In this document: positions 45,624-58,046 of the stretch, in pieces
Position numbering within the stretch: position 1 is the first letter of the stretch
Layout: the number at the start of each line of letters is the position of its first letter
Origin: Pseudomonas sp. R84
GTDB taxonomy: Bacteria > Pseudomonadota > Gammaproteobacteria > Pseudomonadales > Pseudomonadaceae
Assembly: GCF_009834515.1 (NCBI RefSeq)
Contig: NZ_CP019426.1
Span: 6,527,501 to 6,591,500 of the forward strand
DNA length: 64,000 nucleotides
Reading direction: 5' to 3'
Position numbers and translations under genes: made by a program
Notes under the pieces: model-generated
Seen by the model: only the letters and a program-made list of their open reading frames with translations
Told to the model about the DNA's origin: nothing
The model's database searches: none

Positions 45624-47654
45624 TTACAGGTCTAAGACCAGTGGCTGATTGCTTTGCGCCGGAACGGCACAGCAAATCAGCACATGCCCCGCTTCCGGAA
45701 TATCCGCCGGCGGCTGTGGATAATTCACTGCACCACTGACCAGCCGGGTCTTGCACGTACCGCACGAACCACCGCGGCAACTGAACTCCGGCCGTAATCC
45801 GCGGCTTTCCGCCAGCTCCAGCAAACTCCCGCCATCGGGCTGCCAGCGCGCCTCTTTCGCCGAGCGCTCGAACACCACCGGGACCGATGTGGTCGCTGAG
45901 GGCGGTTGTTCGATGACGATCGCGTCCGGATCGGCCTGACGTTTCAGCGTCGACGGGCCAAAGGTTTCCGCATGAATCTGTGCGTCACGCACCTCCAGCT
46001 CGCGCAGGGTGTCGTACAACCCTTGAGTAAAAGCACCGGGGCCGCAAAGCACAAAGTCGAGCAGGTCGAAGTCTTCGGCATCCAGCAGGTTCCTCAGCAC
46101 GGTGCCGTCGATGCGACCACGCACATCGAAATCCTCGCCCTCTTGCAGATCGGCTTCCGGCTGGCTGAGCAATCGCAGGATTCGTACAGAGTCACCTGCG
46201 GTTTCGAGCAAACGATCCAGCTCCCTGCGAAACGGCTGATCGGCGAGGCTGCGTGAACTCTGCAGCAACAATGTCGGACGAATCCCCCGAGTGCGTAAGC
46301 CTTGGTAAACCACCTCACGCAACATCGACAGCAACGGCGTGATGCCCACACCGGCGGCCAACAGCACCAACGGTCGCTGCTCCTGCGGCGCGACGGTGAA
46401 ATGCCCTTGCGGTGCCCGTGCTTCGAGTACATCGCCGACACGAATCTGCTCATGCAGGTGCGACGAGATCAGTCCTTCGCGCTTCACGCTGATGCGGTAG
46501 AAACCATCTGATGGCGCACTCGAAAGGCTGTAGGTGCGGATGTGCACCTCGCCATCAATGGTGAAACGCAGCGGTAGATGCTGGCCGGCGAGAAACACCG
46601 GTAAACCGGCGCCATCGTTCGGCTCCAGATAGATCGAGCGGATGTTGCGGCTCTCCGCCTCAATTTTCGCCACCCGCAGCGGCCGCCACTGGTTCCCCAG
46701 CGCCTGCGCCTGCAAACGCGCATCCGCCTCAGCCCAATTGCCGGTCAACAGACTAGTCGGCGACATGCCGTCGAAGCGCCAGCGCAACGCCAAGGCTGCC
46801 GGGCGCCGCACCAGTTTCTCCACTTCAAATGTCCACAACCGTTCCGCACCTTGAAACGCCTCGATCTGCGGGTCATCGAGAAGGATCTCGGTGCGCCCGC
46901 TGAGTTGCAGCAGATCACCTGTGGAAAAGTCGATGAACAGCAGGCCGGCCTTGGGATTGAGCAACAGATTGCCGAGAGTGTTGAAATGCAGGTTGCCGGC
47001 GAAGTCGGGGATGGTCAGACGATTGCCTTCCACCCGCACGAAACCGGCCTGGCCGCCACGATGAGAAACATCCACCGCGCGCTCGCCCTCGACATCCACA
47101 TAACTGGCGACGAAAAACGTATCGGCGCCAGTGATCAACGCAGTGGCCGCGTCATCTAGGCCGTGCAGATATTCAGCCGGGCGCGTCTGCGGATCCGTCA
47201 GCGGCACACGTTGATACTGGCGCAGTTGAATGTATTGCGGGCAGTTGCCGAAGGCTTGATCCACGCTCACCTCAAAACCCTGAGCGCTCAGATTGCCGAC
47301 ATGGCCGTTAAGGCGATTGCGCCGGCGGGTGTGCAACTCGATGCCAAGCAAACCGATCGGTTCGCCGTTACGCAGTTGCGCCGGGTCATCGGCAGCAGGC
47401 TGGCTGGCGAAATGCAGATGCTCGGGATCCGGCGAATGGGCAAACCCCGGCGCGCCTTCGAGCACACTGGCCCACGGCCGCCCTTGCGCATCGACTGCGC
47501 CGTATAGCATGAAGGGCAGTTGCTGATAGAACTCGCGGTGCTGATCAGGCATCCAGGTGCGAATCACCTTACGCCCGAAGGCTTCCATGCGTTCAGCAAC
47601 CCCGACCTTCGCTTGCAACTGTTGCTCGCCAGCGTGCCACGGTGAACGTTCCAT
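45624..47654 (-). CDS. Three-domain oxidoreductase: PNPOx-like + ferredoxin-reductase + 2Fe-2S
   Basis: A 676-residue fusion. Residues 1-310 or so carry two pyridoxamine-phosphate-oxidase-like split barrels (RPWASVLEGAPGF, AVDVSHRGGQAGFV). Residues about 330-560 are a flavin reductase with RTYSLSSAP (FAD) and LLAAGVGITPLLSML and FVLCGPGAF (NAD(P)H). The last 85 residues hold a plant-type 2Fe-2S site, CRGGSCGTCKTRL, with the fourth Cys in LICCAVP. It should move electrons from NAD(P)H through FAD to the cluster and on to an unknown acceptor or to the PNPOx domain. Start: ATG at 47654, with a GTG one codon before. GST and LysR genes lie upstream in the same direction. Confidence 0.85.
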   Translation of the reverse strand: MERSPWHAGEQQLQAKVGVAERMEAFGRKVIRTWMPDQHREFYQQLPFMLYGAVDAQGRPWASVLEGAPGFAHSPDPEHLHFASQPAADDPAQLRNGEPIGLLGIELHTRRRNRLNGHVGNLSAQGFEVSVDQAFGNCPQYIQLRQYQRVPLTDPQTRPAEYLHGLDDAATALITGADTFFVASYVDVEGERAVDVSHRGGQAGFVRVEGNRLTIPDFAGNLHFNTLGNLLLNPKAGLLFIDFSTGDLLQLSGRTEILLDDPQIEAFQGAERLWTFEVEKLVRRPAALALRWRFDGMSPTSLLTGNWAEADARLQAQALGNQWRPLRVAKIEAESRNIRSIYLEPNDGAGLPVFLAGQHLPLRFTIDGEVHIRTYSLSSAPSDGFYRISVKREGLISSHLHEQIRVGDVLEARAPQGHFTVAPQEQRPLVLLAAGVGITPLLSMLREVVYQGLRTRGIRPTLLLQSSRSLADQPFRRELDRLLETAGDSVRILRLLSQPEADLQEGEDFDVRGRIDGTVLRNLLDAEDFDLLDFVLCGPGAFTQGLYDTLRELEVRDAQIHAETFGPSTLKRQADPDAIVIEQPPSATTSVPVVFERSAKEARWQPDGGSLLELAESRGLRPEFSCRGGSCGTCKTRLVSGAVNYPQPPADIPEAGHVLICCAVPAQSNQPLVLDL

Positions 47655-47699
47655 CACGACCTCTCCCCTGCACCGTCGGCACAGTGTGGATTGCGAAAA

Positions 47700-48326
47700 T
47701 CAGGCGGTGGTTTGCAGACCGGCAACCGTGCGCGGCATGCCGACGAAACCAGGCAGGGCCTCGACCCGGGCCAGCCAGGCGCGGACGTTGCCGTAGTCGT
47801 CCAGCGACACGTTGCCTTCCGGTGCGTGGGCGATGTAACTGTAGGCCGAAACGTCGGCAATACTCGGCTCGTCACCGGCCAGATACACGGTTTTGCCTAA
47901 TTCGATGTCCATCACCTTGAGCAGGTTGTGCGCACGGGTAATCGCCTCTTCTGCATTCAGTTGGGCACCAAACACCGTGACCAATCGCGCAGCAGCGGGG
48001 CCGAAAGCGATCGGTCCTGCGGCGGCCGACAACCAGCGCTGTACCCGTGCGGCGCCGACAGGATCGGTTGGCAGCCAACGACCATGGCCGTATTTCTGCG
48101 CCAGATACACCAGAATCGCGTTGGAATCGGCCAGCACCACGCCGTCGTCATCAATGGCCGGCACTTGGCCGAAACTGTTGATCGCGAGGTAGGCCGGCTG
48201 CTTGTGCTCACCTTTGGCCAGATCGACGAAGATCAGCTCGGTCGGTAGTTGCAGCAGGGACAACATCAGCTCGACACGGTGGGCGTGGCCGGAACGTGGG
48301 AAGTTGTAGAGTTTGATCGCTTGCAT
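47700..48326 (-). CDS. Glutathione S-transferase
   Basis: A 208-residue GST with a thioredoxin-fold N-terminus ([14 protein letters not shown], Ser/Arg at the glutathione site; [10 protein letters not shown] and [11 protein letters not shown]) and an all-helical C-terminus ([17 protein letters not shown] with the conserved N-cap Asp). It probably conjugates or reduces an electrophile in the cytosol. It lies 45 bases upstream of the oxidoreductase and 105 bases downstream of the LysR-type gene, all leftward, which suggests a regulated detoxification unit. Confidence 0.9.
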   Translation of the reverse strand: MQAIKLYNFPRSGHAHRVELMLSLLQLPTELIFVDLAKGEHKQPAYLAINSFGQVPAIDDDGVVLADSNAILVYLAQKYGHGRWLPTDPVGAARVQRWLSAAAGPIAFGPAAARLVTVFGAQLNAEEAITRAHNLLKVMDIELGKTVYLAGDEPSIADVSAYSYIAHAPEGNVSLDDYGNVRAWLARVEALPGFVGMPRTVAGLQTTA

Positions 48327-48431
48327 GGTCGACTCCGTTGAACAGGGGCGCCACTGCGGGGATGAGAGCGCCGATGGAGGCCATCTTCCACTTATCGCGA
48401 AAACAACAGAATCACCAGCAACTGCAATCGA

Positions 48432-49358
48432 TTATTTCACTGAGTGAAATAACGCAGCATTTTTCAAGGCCGGATGTTCGCGCAAAGCCTCTGCCGTGAA
48501 ATCGACAAAACTGCGGATCCGCGCTGGCGCCTTGCGCCCGCCCTGATACACGACGTGGATCGGCAGCGGCGGCAGTTCAAATTCGGCGAGCACTATTTCC
48601 AGTGTGCCGGCGGCAACCTGACTCGCCACTTGATAGGACAACACCCGGGTCAAACCCAAGCCCGTGCAAGCTGCTGTAATCGCAGCCTGATTGGCGGTCA
48701 CGATCAGACGCGGCTCTGGACGCACGCTGAGCGGTTCGCCCGCGTCGAGAAACGGCCAACTGCGTTGCTGGCCAATCGCTGAAGTCGCCACCACTGGCGC
48801 GCCCGCCAATGCGTGGGGATGAGCCGGCCGGCCATATTTGGCAAAGTAGTCTGGCGAGCCGCAAATGACCCGACGCACCTCCCCGACCCGAATCGCATGC
48901 TGATTGCTGTCCGGTAGATCACCAATGCGCACCGCGACATCGATGCCCTCCTCAACCATGTTGACGATACGATCAACCAGTACGGCATTGATCGTGACAT
49001 CCGGATACTGCGCGAGATAACGCGCCATCACCGGCGTCACAAACAAATCACCGAACAACACCGGCGCCGTCACCGTCAGTTGCCCACGCGGCTCGGCATG
49101 ACTGCCCGCCGCCGAATCCTCTGCCTCCTGCACCTCGGCGAGAATCCGCCGACAATCTTCCAGGTAACGCTGCCCCGCTTCGCTCAAATGCACACTGCGC
49201 GTGGTGCGGATCAACAACTGCGTGCCGATGCGCAACTCCAGCGCCGCCACCGCCCGCGTGACGCTGGCCGCTGACAAACCCAGACGACGCGCGGCAGCAG
49301 AGAAGCCTTGCTCCTGGGCGACGATGGTGAAGATGTGCATTTCCTGGAAGCGATCCAT
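48432..49358 (-). CDS. LysR-family transcriptional regulator
   Basis: A 308-residue regulator. The winged helix-turn-helix is at residues 1-60 (FTIVAQEQGFSAAARRLGLS, then SVTRAVAALELRIGTQLL), followed by a LysR substrate domain of the PA0477-like group (GQLTVTAPVLFGDLFVTP, GIDVAVRIGDLPDS). It reads in the same direction as GST and the oxidoreductase rather than divergently. The inducer is unknown. Start: ATG at 49358, just past the glmS terminator. Confidence 0.92.
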   Translation of the reverse strand: MDRFQEMHIFTIVAQEQGFSAAARRLGLSAASVTRAVAALELRIGTQLLIRTTRSVHLSEAGQRYLEDCRRILAEVQEAEDSAAGSHAEPRGQLTVTAPVLFGDLFVTPVMARYLAQYPDVTINAVLVDRIVNMVEEGIDVAVRIGDLPDSNQHAIRVGEVRRVICGSPDYFAKYGRPAHPHALAGAPVVATSAIGQQRSWPFLDAGEPLSVRPEPRLIVTANQAAITAACTGLGLTRVLSYQVASQVAAGTLEIVLAEFELPPLPIHVVYQGGRKAPARIRSFVDFTAEALREHPALKNAALFHSVK

Positions 49359-49379
49359 GGAGACCCTCAAGTCAGATAC

Positions 49380-49407
49380 AAAAATCGCAGCCGAAGCTGC
49401 GATTTTT
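49380..49407 (-). terminator. Rho-independent terminator after glmS
   Basis: AAAAATCGCAGC (49380-49391) and GCTGCGATTTTT (49396-49407) form a 12-base stem around a CGAA loop. T-runs flank both sides, so it works in either direction; leftward it ends the glmR-glmS transcript. Confidence 0.85.
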
Positions 49408-49475
49408 TTGCGCCGATGTCAGCTGTGGATAACTTATTCCACCGTCACCGACTTCGCCAAATTACGCGGCTGATC
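49405..49475 (-). other. attTn7 target region, unoccupied
   Basis: Tn7-like elements recognise the 3' end of glmS and insert about 25 bases past its stop, here near 49409. The glmS end is intact (LAKSVTVE) and native terminator and LysR gene follow at once, so no element is inserted. The site is assigned from known Tn7 biology; no Tn7 end is visible. Confidence 0.6.
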
Positions 49476-51266
49476 GACGTCCGTGCCCTTGAGCACCGCA
49501 ACGTAGTACGACAGCAACTGCAGCGGAACCGTGTAGAGGATCGGCGAGAGGATGTCGTGGATATGCGGCATCTGCACCACGTGGGTGCCTTCGCCGTTGG
49601 TCATGCCGGCTTTTTCGTCGGCGAACACGATCAATTCACCGCCACGAGCGCGGACTTCCTGCAGGTTGGACTTGAGCTTTTCCAGCAGTTCGTTGTTCGG
49701 CGCCACAGTGACCACCGGCATGTCGTTATCCACAAGCGCCAGCGGGCCGTGCTTCAGCTCGCCGGCCGGGTAGGCTTCGGCGTGGATGTAGGAGATTTCC
49801 TTGAGTTTCAGGGCACCTTCCATCGCCACCGGGAATTGCGCACCACGACCGAGGAACAGGGTGTGGTTTTTCTCGGCGAACAGCTCGGCGATCTTCTCCA
49901 CGGTGCTGTCCATGGCCAGCGCTTCGCCAAGACGGGTTGGCAGACGACGCAGCTCTTCGACCAGACGCGCTTCAACGCCGTCAGCCAACGTGCCGCGCAC
50001 TTGACCCAGCGACAGCGTCAGCAACAACAGGCCGACCAATTGCGTGGTGAAGGCTTTGGTGGAGGCCACACCAATTTCGCGGCCGGCCTGAGTCAGCAGG
50101 GTCAGATCGGACTCGCGCACCAGCGAGCTGATGCCGACGTTGCAGATCGCCAGGCTGGCGAGGAAACCCAGCTCTTTGGCGTTGCGCAGGGCTGCCAGGG
50201 TGTCGGCGGTTTCACCGGACTGCGAGATGGTCACGAACAGGGTGTCCGGCTGCACCACCACTTTGCGGTAGCGGAATTCGCTGGCGACTTCGACCTGGCA
50301 CGGGATACCGGCCAGTTCTTCGAGCCAGTAACGCGCCACCATTCCGGCGTGATAGCTGGTGCCGCAGGCGACGATCTGCACGTTGCGGACTTTGGCAAAC
50401 AGCTCGGCGGCTTGTGGGCCGAAGGCTTGCACCAACACTTGATCGTTGCTCAGGCGACCTTCGAGGGTGCGCTGCACAACGGCCGGTTGCTCGTGGATTT
50501 CCTTGAGCATGTAGTGGCGGTATTCACCTTTGTCGGCGGCTTCGGCACCGTCGCTGTACTGCACGGTCTGGCGCTCGACAGCATTGCCGTTGATGTCCCA
50601 GACTTGCACGTCATCGCGGCGAATTTCGGCGATATCGCCTTCTTCCAGGTACATGAAGCGGTCGGTGACCTGACGCAGCGCCAACTGGTCGGAGGCGAGG
50701 AAGTTCTCGCCCAGACCCAGACCGATCACCAACGGGCTGCCACTGCGCGCGGCGACCAGACGATCCGGCTGCTTGGCATTGATCACGGCCAGACCGTAAG
50801 CACCGTGCAGTTCCTTGACCGTTGCTTTAAGCGCAACGCTCAGATCAGGCTGATCCTTGAGTTTATGGTTGAGCAGGTGAGCGATGACTTCGGTATCGGT
50901 ATCCGAAGTAAACACGTAACCCTGCGCTTTCAGCTGTTCGCGCAGGGCTTCGTGGTTTTCGATGATGCCGTTGTGCACCACCGCGATGTCGCCGGAAAAA
51001 TGCGGGTGGGCGTTGCGTTCACAGGGTGCGCCGTGGGTGGCCCAACGGGTGTGGGCAATGCCGAGTCGGCCAACCAGCGGGTGTTCAGCCAGCGCTGCTT
51101 CGAGTTCGCTGACCTTGCCCGGGCGACGCATGCGCTCAAGGGTTTCATCGTTGGTGAAGACCGCGACACCGGCGCTGTCATAGCCGCGGTATTCCAGGCG
51201 CTTGAGGCCCTCGAGCAGGATGGCGGTGATATTACGTTCAGCAACTGCGCCGACAATTCCACACAT
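49434..51266 (-). CDS. glmS: Glutamine--fructose-6-phosphate aminotransferase GlmS
   Basis: A 610-residue enzyme that makes glucosamine 6-phosphate, the entry to peptidoglycan and LPS amino sugars. The N-terminal glutaminase starts with the catalytic Cys (MCGIVGAV after Met removal), and includes [13 protein letters not shown] THRW in [11 protein letters not shown]. Two SIS domains follow ([25 protein letters not shown]) with the C-terminal [11 protein letters not shown] at 51266 has CAGGAG before it; translation elsewhere would mask the N-terminal Cys. The gene starts two bases after glmR. DnaA boxes lie at its 3' end. Confidence 0.97.
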   Translation of the reverse strand: MCGIVGAVAERNITAILLEGLKRLEYRGYDSAGVAVFTNDETLERMRRPGKVSELEAALAEHPLVGRLGIAHTRWATHGAPCERNAHPHFSGDIAVVHNGIIENHEALREQLKAQGYVFTSDTDTEVIAHLLNHKLKDQPDLSVALKATVKELHGAYGLAVINAKQPDRLVAARSGSPLVIGLGLGENFLASDQLALRQVTDRFMYLEEGDIAEIRRDDVQVWDINGNAVERQTVQYSDGAEAADKGEYRHYMLKEIHEQPAVVQRTLEGRLSNDQVLVQAFGPQAAELFAKVRNVQIVACGTSYHAGMVARYWLEELAGIPCQVEVASEFRYRKVVVQPDTLFVTISQSGETADTLAALRNAKELGFLASLAICNVGISSLVRESDLTLLTQAGREIGVASTKAFTTQLVGLLLLTLSLGQVRGTLADGVEARLVEELRRLPTRLGEALAMDSTVEKIAELFAEKNHTLFLGRGAQFPVAMEGALKLKEISYIHAEAYPAGELKHGPLALVDNDMPVVTVAPNNELLEKLKSNLQEVRARGGELIVFADEKAGMTNGEGTHVVQMPHIHDILSPILYTVPLQLLSYYVAVLKGTDVDQPRNLAKSVTVE

Positions 51267-51268
51267 GC

Positions 51269-52045
51269 TTATTTCTCCTGACTGACAGCCGCGCAAATCA
51301 CGGTGATACCGCGGGCCTGAATCTGATCGCGTGCCTCGCTAGGCAGGCGATCATCGGTAATTAGGGTATGGACGCTGCTCCACGGCAGCTCCAGGTTGGG
51401 AATCTTGCGACCGATCTTGTCGGCCTCGACCATGACGATGACTTCCCGCGCCACTTCGGCCATGACCCGGCTCAAACCGAGCAGCTCATTGAAGGTCGTG
51501 GTGCCGCGCATCAGGTCGATACCGTCGGCGCCAATGAACAATTGGTCGAAGTCGTAAGAGCGTAGTACCTGCTCGGCGACCTGGCCCTGAAAGGATTCCG
51601 AATGCGGATCCCAGGTGCCGCCGGTCATCAGCAGCACCGGTTCGTGTTCGAGTTCGCTCAAGGCATTGGCGACGTACAGGGAGTTGGTCATCACTACCAG
51701 ACCGGGCTGTTGGCCAAGCTCCGGGATCATGGCGGCGGTGGTGCTGCCGCTGTCGATGATGATCCGCGCGTGTTCGCGGATGCGTTTCACCGCTGCACGG
51801 GCAATCGCCTGTTTGTATTTGGAAACGCTCTGCGCGGTTTCCGCTACCAACTCTTGGGGCATTGTGATCGCCCCGCCGTAGCGGCGCAGCAGCAGGCCAT
51901 GGCTTTCAAGCGCAGCAAGATCCTTGCGAATCGTAACTTCGGAGGTTTCGAAACGCTTGGCCAGTTCATCCACACTGACTTCGCCCTGCTCGTTGAGCAA
52001 GGCGAGGATGTTGTGGCGGCGTTGCGGCGTGTTGCGTTTCGACAT
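51269..52045 (-). CDS. glmR: DeoR-family regulator GlmR
   Basis: A 258-residue DeoR/GlpR-type regulator. The helix-turn-helix is [20 protein letters not shown] with [13 protein letters not shown], and the sugar-phosphate-binding domain has [16 protein letters not shown] and [10 protein letters not shown]. It sits between glmU and glmS, as in P. aeruginosa (PA5550), and probably senses an amino-sugar phosphate to control glmS. It ends two bases before the glmS start codon. Confidence 0.88.
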   Translation of the reverse strand: MSKRNTPQRRHNILALLNEQGEVSVDELAKRFETSEVTIRKDLAALESHGLLLRRYGGAITMPQELVAETAQSVSKYKQAIARAAVKRIREHARIIIDSGSTTAAMIPELGQQPGLVVMTNSLYVANALSELEHEPVLLMTGGTWDPHSESFQGQVAEQVLRSYDFDQLFIGADGIDLMRGTTTFNELLGLSRVMAEVAREVIVMVEADKIGRKIPNLELPWSSVHTLITDDRLPSEARDQIQARGITVICAAVSQEK

Positions 52046-52121
52046 GGCGGCTTAAGTTTCGTTTCGAAAGATAACGTAAGCAATCAAAACCTATCAGCCC
52101 TAAATCGTCAAGCTGTCGCCC

Positions 52122-52173
52122 AAAAAAAATCGCAGCCTTCAACATTCCCGTAGGAGCTGCCGAAGGCTGCGAT
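52122..52173 (-). terminator. Terminator of glmU built from a REP half
   Basis: ATCGCAGCCTTC (52129-52140) pairs perfectly with GAAGGCTGCGAT (52162-52173) around a 21-base loop that contains GTAGGAGCTGCC, the REP core. On the leftward strand the stem is followed by eight T residues (52129-52122). This makes a Rho-independent terminator for glmU from REP sequence. Confidence 0.75.
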
Positions 52174-52205
52174 CTCTTGATCTTCAAAAAACCGCTGTGG
52201 ATAAC

Positions 52206-53573
52206 TCAGCTCTTCTTGATCTTCTCCGGCCGCTTCCAGCCGTCGATATTCCTCTGCCGCGCTCGGCCCACGGCCAACTGCGCGTTATCCACATTCTGCG
52301 TAATGGTCGAACCGGCTGCCGTGGTCGCACCGGCAGAGATATCCACAGGCGCGACTAACGAGTTATTGGAGCCGACGAACACGTCAGCACCCAACACGGT
52401 TTTCCACTTGTTGGCGCCATCGTAGTTGCAGGTGATGGTGCCGGCGCCAATATTGGTACGCGCACCGATTTCGGCATCACCCAGATAAGTCAGGTGACCT
52501 GCTTTGGCGCCTTCACCCATATGGGCGTTTTTCAGTTCAACAAAGTTACCCACATGCGCACGCGCTTCGAGCACGGTGCCTGGACGCAGACGCGCAAACG
52601 GGCCGGCATCGCTGCCCTCGCCCATAACGGCACCTTCAATATGACTGTTGGCCTTGATCACCACGCCTTTGCGCAGGGTGCTGTCCTTGATCACACAATT
52701 CGGGCCGATCACCACATCGTCTTCGATGACGACGTTGCCTTCGAGGATCACGTTGATATCGATCAGCACGTCGCGACCCACAGTGACTTCTCCACGCACA
52801 TCGAAACGCGCCGGATCACGCAGGGTCACGCCTTGCGCCATCAAACGACGGCCAGCGCGCAGCTGGTAATGACGCTCCAGCTCGGACAGCTGCTTGCGAT
52901 CATTGGCGCCCTGCACCTCCATCGGGTCGTGTGGTTGTTCGGTGGCCACCACCAGACCATCGCGGACCGCCATTTCGATCACGTCGGTCAGGTAATACTC
53001 GCCTTGGGCGTTGTTGTTCGACAGGCGACTCATCCAATCGGCCAGACGATTGGCCGGCACCGCGAGAATGCCGGTGTTGCCTTCAGTAATGGCGCGCTGG
53101 GCTTCGCTGGCATCTTTGTGCTCAACAATGGCGGCTACTTTGCCGTCAGCATCGCGCACGATGCGGCCGTAACCGGTTGGGTCTTCCAGTTCGACGGTTA
53201 GCAAACCCATCTGCCCGGGCACGACATGCTTGAGCAAACGTTGCAGGGTTTCGACTTCGATCAGCGGCACGTCACCGTATAGGATCAACACCGTGTCGGC
53301 AGTAATGAACGGCACCGCTTGGGCAGTGGCATGACCGGTGCCGAGTTGTTTGTCTTGCAGGACGAAATTCAGATCCTCAGCGGCCAGGCGTTCACGCACC
53401 ACATCGGCACCATGGCCGATCACCACATGAATGCGTTGTGGCTCAAGTTGCCGGGCGCTGTGGATAACATGGCCCAGCATGGAGTTGCCGGCAATCGGGT
53501 GCAGCACTTTCGGCAGTGCCGAACGCATACGAGTGCCTTGACCGGCCGCGAGGATAACGATTTCAAGAGACAT
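52206..53573 (-). CDS. glmU: Bifunctional N-acetylglucosamine-1-phosphate uridyltransferase / glucosamine-1-phosphate acetyltransferase GlmU
   Basis: A 455-residue enzyme making UDP-GlcNAc. The N-terminal uridyltransferase has [20 protein letters not shown] and LYGDVPLI. The C-terminal half is a left-handed beta-helix of hexapeptides ([19 protein letters not shown]) with acetyltransferase residues in [13 protein letters not shown] and [13 protein letters not shown]. Length is normal. It lies just downstream of the ATP synthase operon with its own spacing and terminator. Confidence 0.97.
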   Translation of the reverse strand: MSLEIVILAAGQGTRMRSALPKVLHPIAGNSMLGHVIHSARQLEPQRIHVVIGHGADVVRERLAAEDLNFVLQDKQLGTGHATAQAVPFITADTVLILYGDVPLIEVETLQRLLKHVVPGQMGLLTVELEDPTGYGRIVRDADGKVAAIVEHKDASEAQRAITEGNTGILAVPANRLADWMSRLSNNNAQGEYYLTDVIEMAVRDGLVVATEQPHDPMEVQGANDRKQLSELERHYQLRAGRRLMAQGVTLRDPARFDVRGEVTVGRDVLIDINVILEGNVVIEDDVVIGPNCVIKDSTLRKGVVIKANSHIEGAVMGEGSDAGPFARLRPGTVLEARAHVGNFVELKNAHMGEGAKAGHLTYLGDAEIGARTNIGAGTITCNYDGANKWKTVLGADVFVGSNNSLVAPVDISAGATTAAGSTITQNVDNAQLAVGRARQRNIDGWKRPEKIKKS

Positions 53574-53633
53574 GACTGGCTACCAATCCTGGGTGGTCAG
53601 CGACTGCGACCGGGTTTCGGGAATTCGGAAAAG

Positions 53634-53663
53634 AAAAAAGGGTAGCCGAGGCTACCCTTTTTT
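53634..53663 (-). terminator. Rho-independent terminator of the ATP synthase operon
   Basis: AAAAAAGGGTAGC (53634-53646) pairs with GCTACCCTTTTTT (53651-53663) around a four-base loop. It follows atpC by about 30 bases on the leftward strand and precedes glmU. Confidence 0.9.
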
Positions 53664-53691
53664 ATCAATCGCACAACAAGCGGCTGACGGA

Positions 53692-54117
53692 TTAACCGCC
53701 AAACTTCTTGCGGATCTGCTGGACGGTGCGCAGCTGAGCTGCAGCCTCGGCCAGCCGTGCTGACGCAGCGCTGTAGTCGAAATCAGCGCCTTTTTCATGC
53801 AGAGCATGCTCGGCAGCCTTGAGAGCTGCTTGAGCCTGAGCTTCATCCAGGTCGGCGGCACGTTGCACGGTATCGGCAAGCACTTTGACCATGTTCGGCT
53901 GAACCTCGAGGAAACCACCGGAGATGTAGAACACCTCGGGTTCCCCGCCTTGCTTGATCAGGCGGATCGGACCTGGCTTCAGATTAGTGATCAGCGGCGC
54001 GTGACCCAGAGCGATACCAAGATCACCCAGTGCACCGTGCGCAATCACCATCTCGACCAGGCCGGAAAAGATTTCCCCTTCCGCGCTGACGATATCGCAA
54101 TGGACTGTCATAGCCAT
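53692..54117 (-). CDS. atpC: ATP synthase epsilon subunit
   Basis: A 141-residue subunit of the central stalk. The beta-sandwich domain opens [17 protein letters not shown] and has [16 protein letters not shown]; a helical hairpin closes the protein ([18 protein letters not shown]). It couples gamma rotation and can inhibit ATP hydrolysis. Last gene of the operon, followed by the terminator. Confidence 0.96.
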   Translation of the reverse strand: MAMTVHCDIVSAEGEIFSGLVEMVIAHGALGDLGIALGHAPLITNLKPGPIRLIKQGGEPEVFYISGGFLEVQPNMVKVLADTVQRAADLDEAQAQAALKAAEHALHEKGADFDYSAASARLAEAAAQLRTVQQIRKKFGG

Positions 54118-54162
54118 CTGATTGCCTCAACCTAAATTAGCGCCCGTTGCCGGGCGCCGGGA

Positions 54163-55569
<1,407 letters not shown>

Positions 55570-56430
55570 TTAAACCGCGGCAGCGCCGCCGACGATTTCC
55601 GAGATCTCTTGGGTGATCGCAGCCTGACGCGCCTTGTTGTAGATCAGCTGCAAATCGCTGATCAAATCACCGGCGTTGTCGGTAGCGTTCTTCATCGCGA
55701 TCATCCGCGCAGCTTGTTCAGCCGCGTTGTTCTCGACCACCGCCTGGTAGACCTGCGACTCAACGTAGCGGACCATCAAGCCGTCAAGCAGCTCTTTGGC
55801 ATCCGGTTCGTAGAGATAGTCCCAGTGGTGCTTGAGATCCTGATCCGGGGTGGCCACCAGTGGAATCAACTGCTCCACGGTAGGCTGTTGCGTCATGGTG
55901 TTGATGAACTTGTTGGACACCACGGACAGGCGATCAATACGGCCATCCAGGTAGGCATCCAGCATCACCTTGACGCTGCCGATCAAGTCATTGATCGACG
56001 GCTCTTCACCCAGGTGGCTGATAGCTGCAACGACGTTACCGCCGAAGTTACGGAAAAAGGCCGCACCCTTGCTACCAACGACACACAGATCAATCTCGAC
56101 GCCGTTTTCGCGGTTTACCGCCATGTCCTTGACCAGGGCCTTGAACAGGTTGGTATTCAAGCCGCCGCACAGACCACGGTCACTGCTCACCACAACATAA
56201 CCAACGCGCTTGATTTCGCGGTCGATCATGAACGGGTGGCGGTATTCCGGGTTGGCGTTGGCCAGATGCCCAATAACCTGGCGGATACGCTCCGCATAAG
56301 GACGGCTAGCAGCCATGCGCATTTGTGCCTTGCGCATTTTGCTGACCGCCACTTTTTCCATGGCGCTGGTAATCTTTTGCGTGCTTTTGATGCTCGCAAT
56401 CTTACTGCGAATCTCTTTTGCGCCTGCCAT
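55570..56430 (-). CDS. atpG: ATP synthase gamma subunit
   Basis: A 286-residue rotor shaft. The N-terminal helix has [20 protein letters not shown] and the C-terminal helix ends with [21 protein letters not shown], the coiled pair that turns inside F1. [15 protein letters not shown] is the conserved Rossmann-part element. Twenty-seven bases separate it from atpD. Confidence 0.97.
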   Translation of the reverse strand: MAGAKEIRSKIASIKSTQKITSAMEKVAVSKMRKAQMRMAASRPYAERIRQVIGHLANANPEYRHPFMIDREIKRVGYVVVSSDRGLCGGLNTNLFKALVKDMAVNRENGVEIDLCVVGSKGAAFFRNFGGNVVAAISHLGEEPSINDLIGSVKVMLDAYLDGRIDRLSVVSNKFINTMTQQPTVEQLIPLVATPDQDLKHHWDYLYEPDAKELLDGLMVRYVESQVYQAVVENNAAEQAARMIAMKNATDNAGDLISDLQLIYNKARQAAITQEISEIVGGAAAV

Positions 56431-56480
56431 GTAACACCTATCAGGTTAGCAAGCGGGAGCCTCGCGGCTCCCGCTGCGGC

Positions 56481-58025
56481 TTACCAGGTTTGGGTGGCCT
56501 TGAACTTCTCGATACCGGCTTTCATGCCAGCGTCGATTTCGTCATTGAAGTCACCTTTAACGTTGATCTTGGCCATCAAATCGGCGTGATCGCGGTTGAA
56601 GAAAGCAATCAGCGCTTGTTCGAAGCTGCCGATCTTGGCGATTTCAATGTCAGTCAGGAACCCACGCTCAGCGGCATACAGCGACAGCGCCATGTCAGCG
56701 ATCGACATTGGTGCGTATTGCTTCTGCTTCATCAGCTCGGTAACGCGCTGACCATGCTCAAGTTGCTTACGGGTCGCTTCGTCCAGGTCAGAAGCGAACT
56801 GGGCGAATGCCGCCAGTTCACGGTACTGAGCCAGAGCGGTACGGATACCACCGGACAGCTTCTTGATGATCTTGGTCTGAGCGGCACCACCCACACGGGA
56901 TACCGAAACACCGGCGTTCACTGCAGGGCGGATGCCCGAGTTGAACATGGCCGATTCCAGGAAGATCTGACCGTCGGTGATGGAAATCACGTTGGTCGGA
57001 ACGAACGCGGAAACGTCGCCAGCCTGGGTTTCGATGATCGGCAATGCGGTCAGGGAACCGGTTTTGCCGGTCACTGCGCCGTTGGTGAACTTCTCTACGT
57101 ATTCTTCCGAAACGCGGGATGCGCGCTCCAGCAGACGGGAGTGGAGATAGAACACGTCGCCTGGGTAAGCTTCACGGCCTGGTGGACGGCGCAGCAGCAG
57201 GGAAATCTGGCGGTAAGCCACTGCTTGCTTGGACAGATCGTCATAAACGATCAGCGCGTCTTCACCGCGGTCGCGGAAGAATTCACCCATGGTGCAACCG
57301 GAGTACGGTGCCAGGAATTGCAGCGCAGGAGATTCCGAAGCACTGGCAGCCACGATGATCGTGTTGGCCAGGGCGCCGTTTTCTTCCAGCTTGCGAACCA
57401 CGTTGGCGATGGTCGATTGTTTCTGACCAATAGCTACGTAGACGCAGAAAATGCCGCTGTCTTTCTGGTTGATGATCGCGTCGATCGCCAGAGCGGTTTT
57501 ACCGATCTGACGGTCACCGATGATCAGCTCACGCTGGCCACGGCCGACAGGGATCATGGCATCGACAGCCTTGTAGCCAGTCTGTACAGGCTGGTCTACC
57601 GACTTACGCCAGATCACGCCCGGAGCAACTTTCTCGACCGCGTCGGTCTCGGTGTTGCCCAGTGGACCTTTGCCGTCAACAGGGTTGCCCAGTGCGTCGA
57701 CTACGCGACCCAGCAGTTCCTTACCAACCGGAACTTCGAGGATGCGGCCGGTGCACTTGGCGCTCATGCCTTCAGCCAGAGACTGGTAAGCGCCCAGTAC
57801 AACGGCACCTACGGAGTCTTGCTCCAGGTTGAGGGCCATACCGTAGACGCCGCCCGGAAACTCGATCATCTCGCCGTACATTACGTCGGCCAGACCGTGA
57901 ATCCGCACGATGCCGTCAGATACGCTGACGACAGTGCCTTCGTTACGGGCTTGGGAGGTCACATCGAGCTTGTCGATGCGGCCCTTGATAATTTCACTTA
58001 TTTCGGAAGGATTGAGTTGCTGCAT
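56481..58025 (-). CDS. atpA: ATP synthase alpha subunit
   Basis: A 514-residue non-catalytic nucleotide-binding subunit. Walker A is [14 protein letters not shown] (near residue 170); the arginine finger lies in the region [20 protein letters not shown]. The N-terminal helix [16 protein letters not shown] contacts delta. Length and motifs are standard. Confidence 0.98.
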   Translation of the reverse strand: MQQLNPSEISEIIKGRIDKLDVTSQARNEGTVVSVSDGIVRIHGLADVMYGEMIEFPGGVYGMALNLEQDSVGAVVLGAYQSLAEGMSAKCTGRILEVPVGKELLGRVVDALGNPVDGKGPLGNTETDAVEKVAPGVIWRKSVDQPVQTGYKAVDAMIPVGRGQRELIIGDRQIGKTALAIDAIINQKDSGIFCVYVAIGQKQSTIANVVRKLEENGALANTIIVAASASESPALQFLAPYSGCTMGEFFRDRGEDALIVYDDLSKQAVAYRQISLLLRRPPGREAYPGDVFYLHSRLLERASRVSEEYVEKFTNGAVTGKTGSLTALPIIETQAGDVSAFVPTNVISITDGQIFLESAMFNSGIRPAVNAGVSVSRVGGAAQTKIIKKLSGGIRTALAQYRELAAFAQFASDLDEATRKQLEHGQRVTELMKQKQYAPMSIADMALSLYAAERGFLTDIEIAKIGSFEQALIAFFNRDHADLMAKINVKGDFNDEIDAGMKAGIEKFKATQTW

Positions 58026-58046
58026 TGCTCTGCTGCCCCTTCAAAC

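Noticed and set aside
49380..49434. Tn7-like insertion next to glmS
   Set aside because: The region between glmS and the LysR gene is only the native terminator; no transposon ends or tns genes.
49308..51281. Long plus-strand ORF (657 codons) opposite glmS
   Set aside because: Shadow of the highly codon-biased glmS gene on the other strand; no recognisable domain and no ribosome site.
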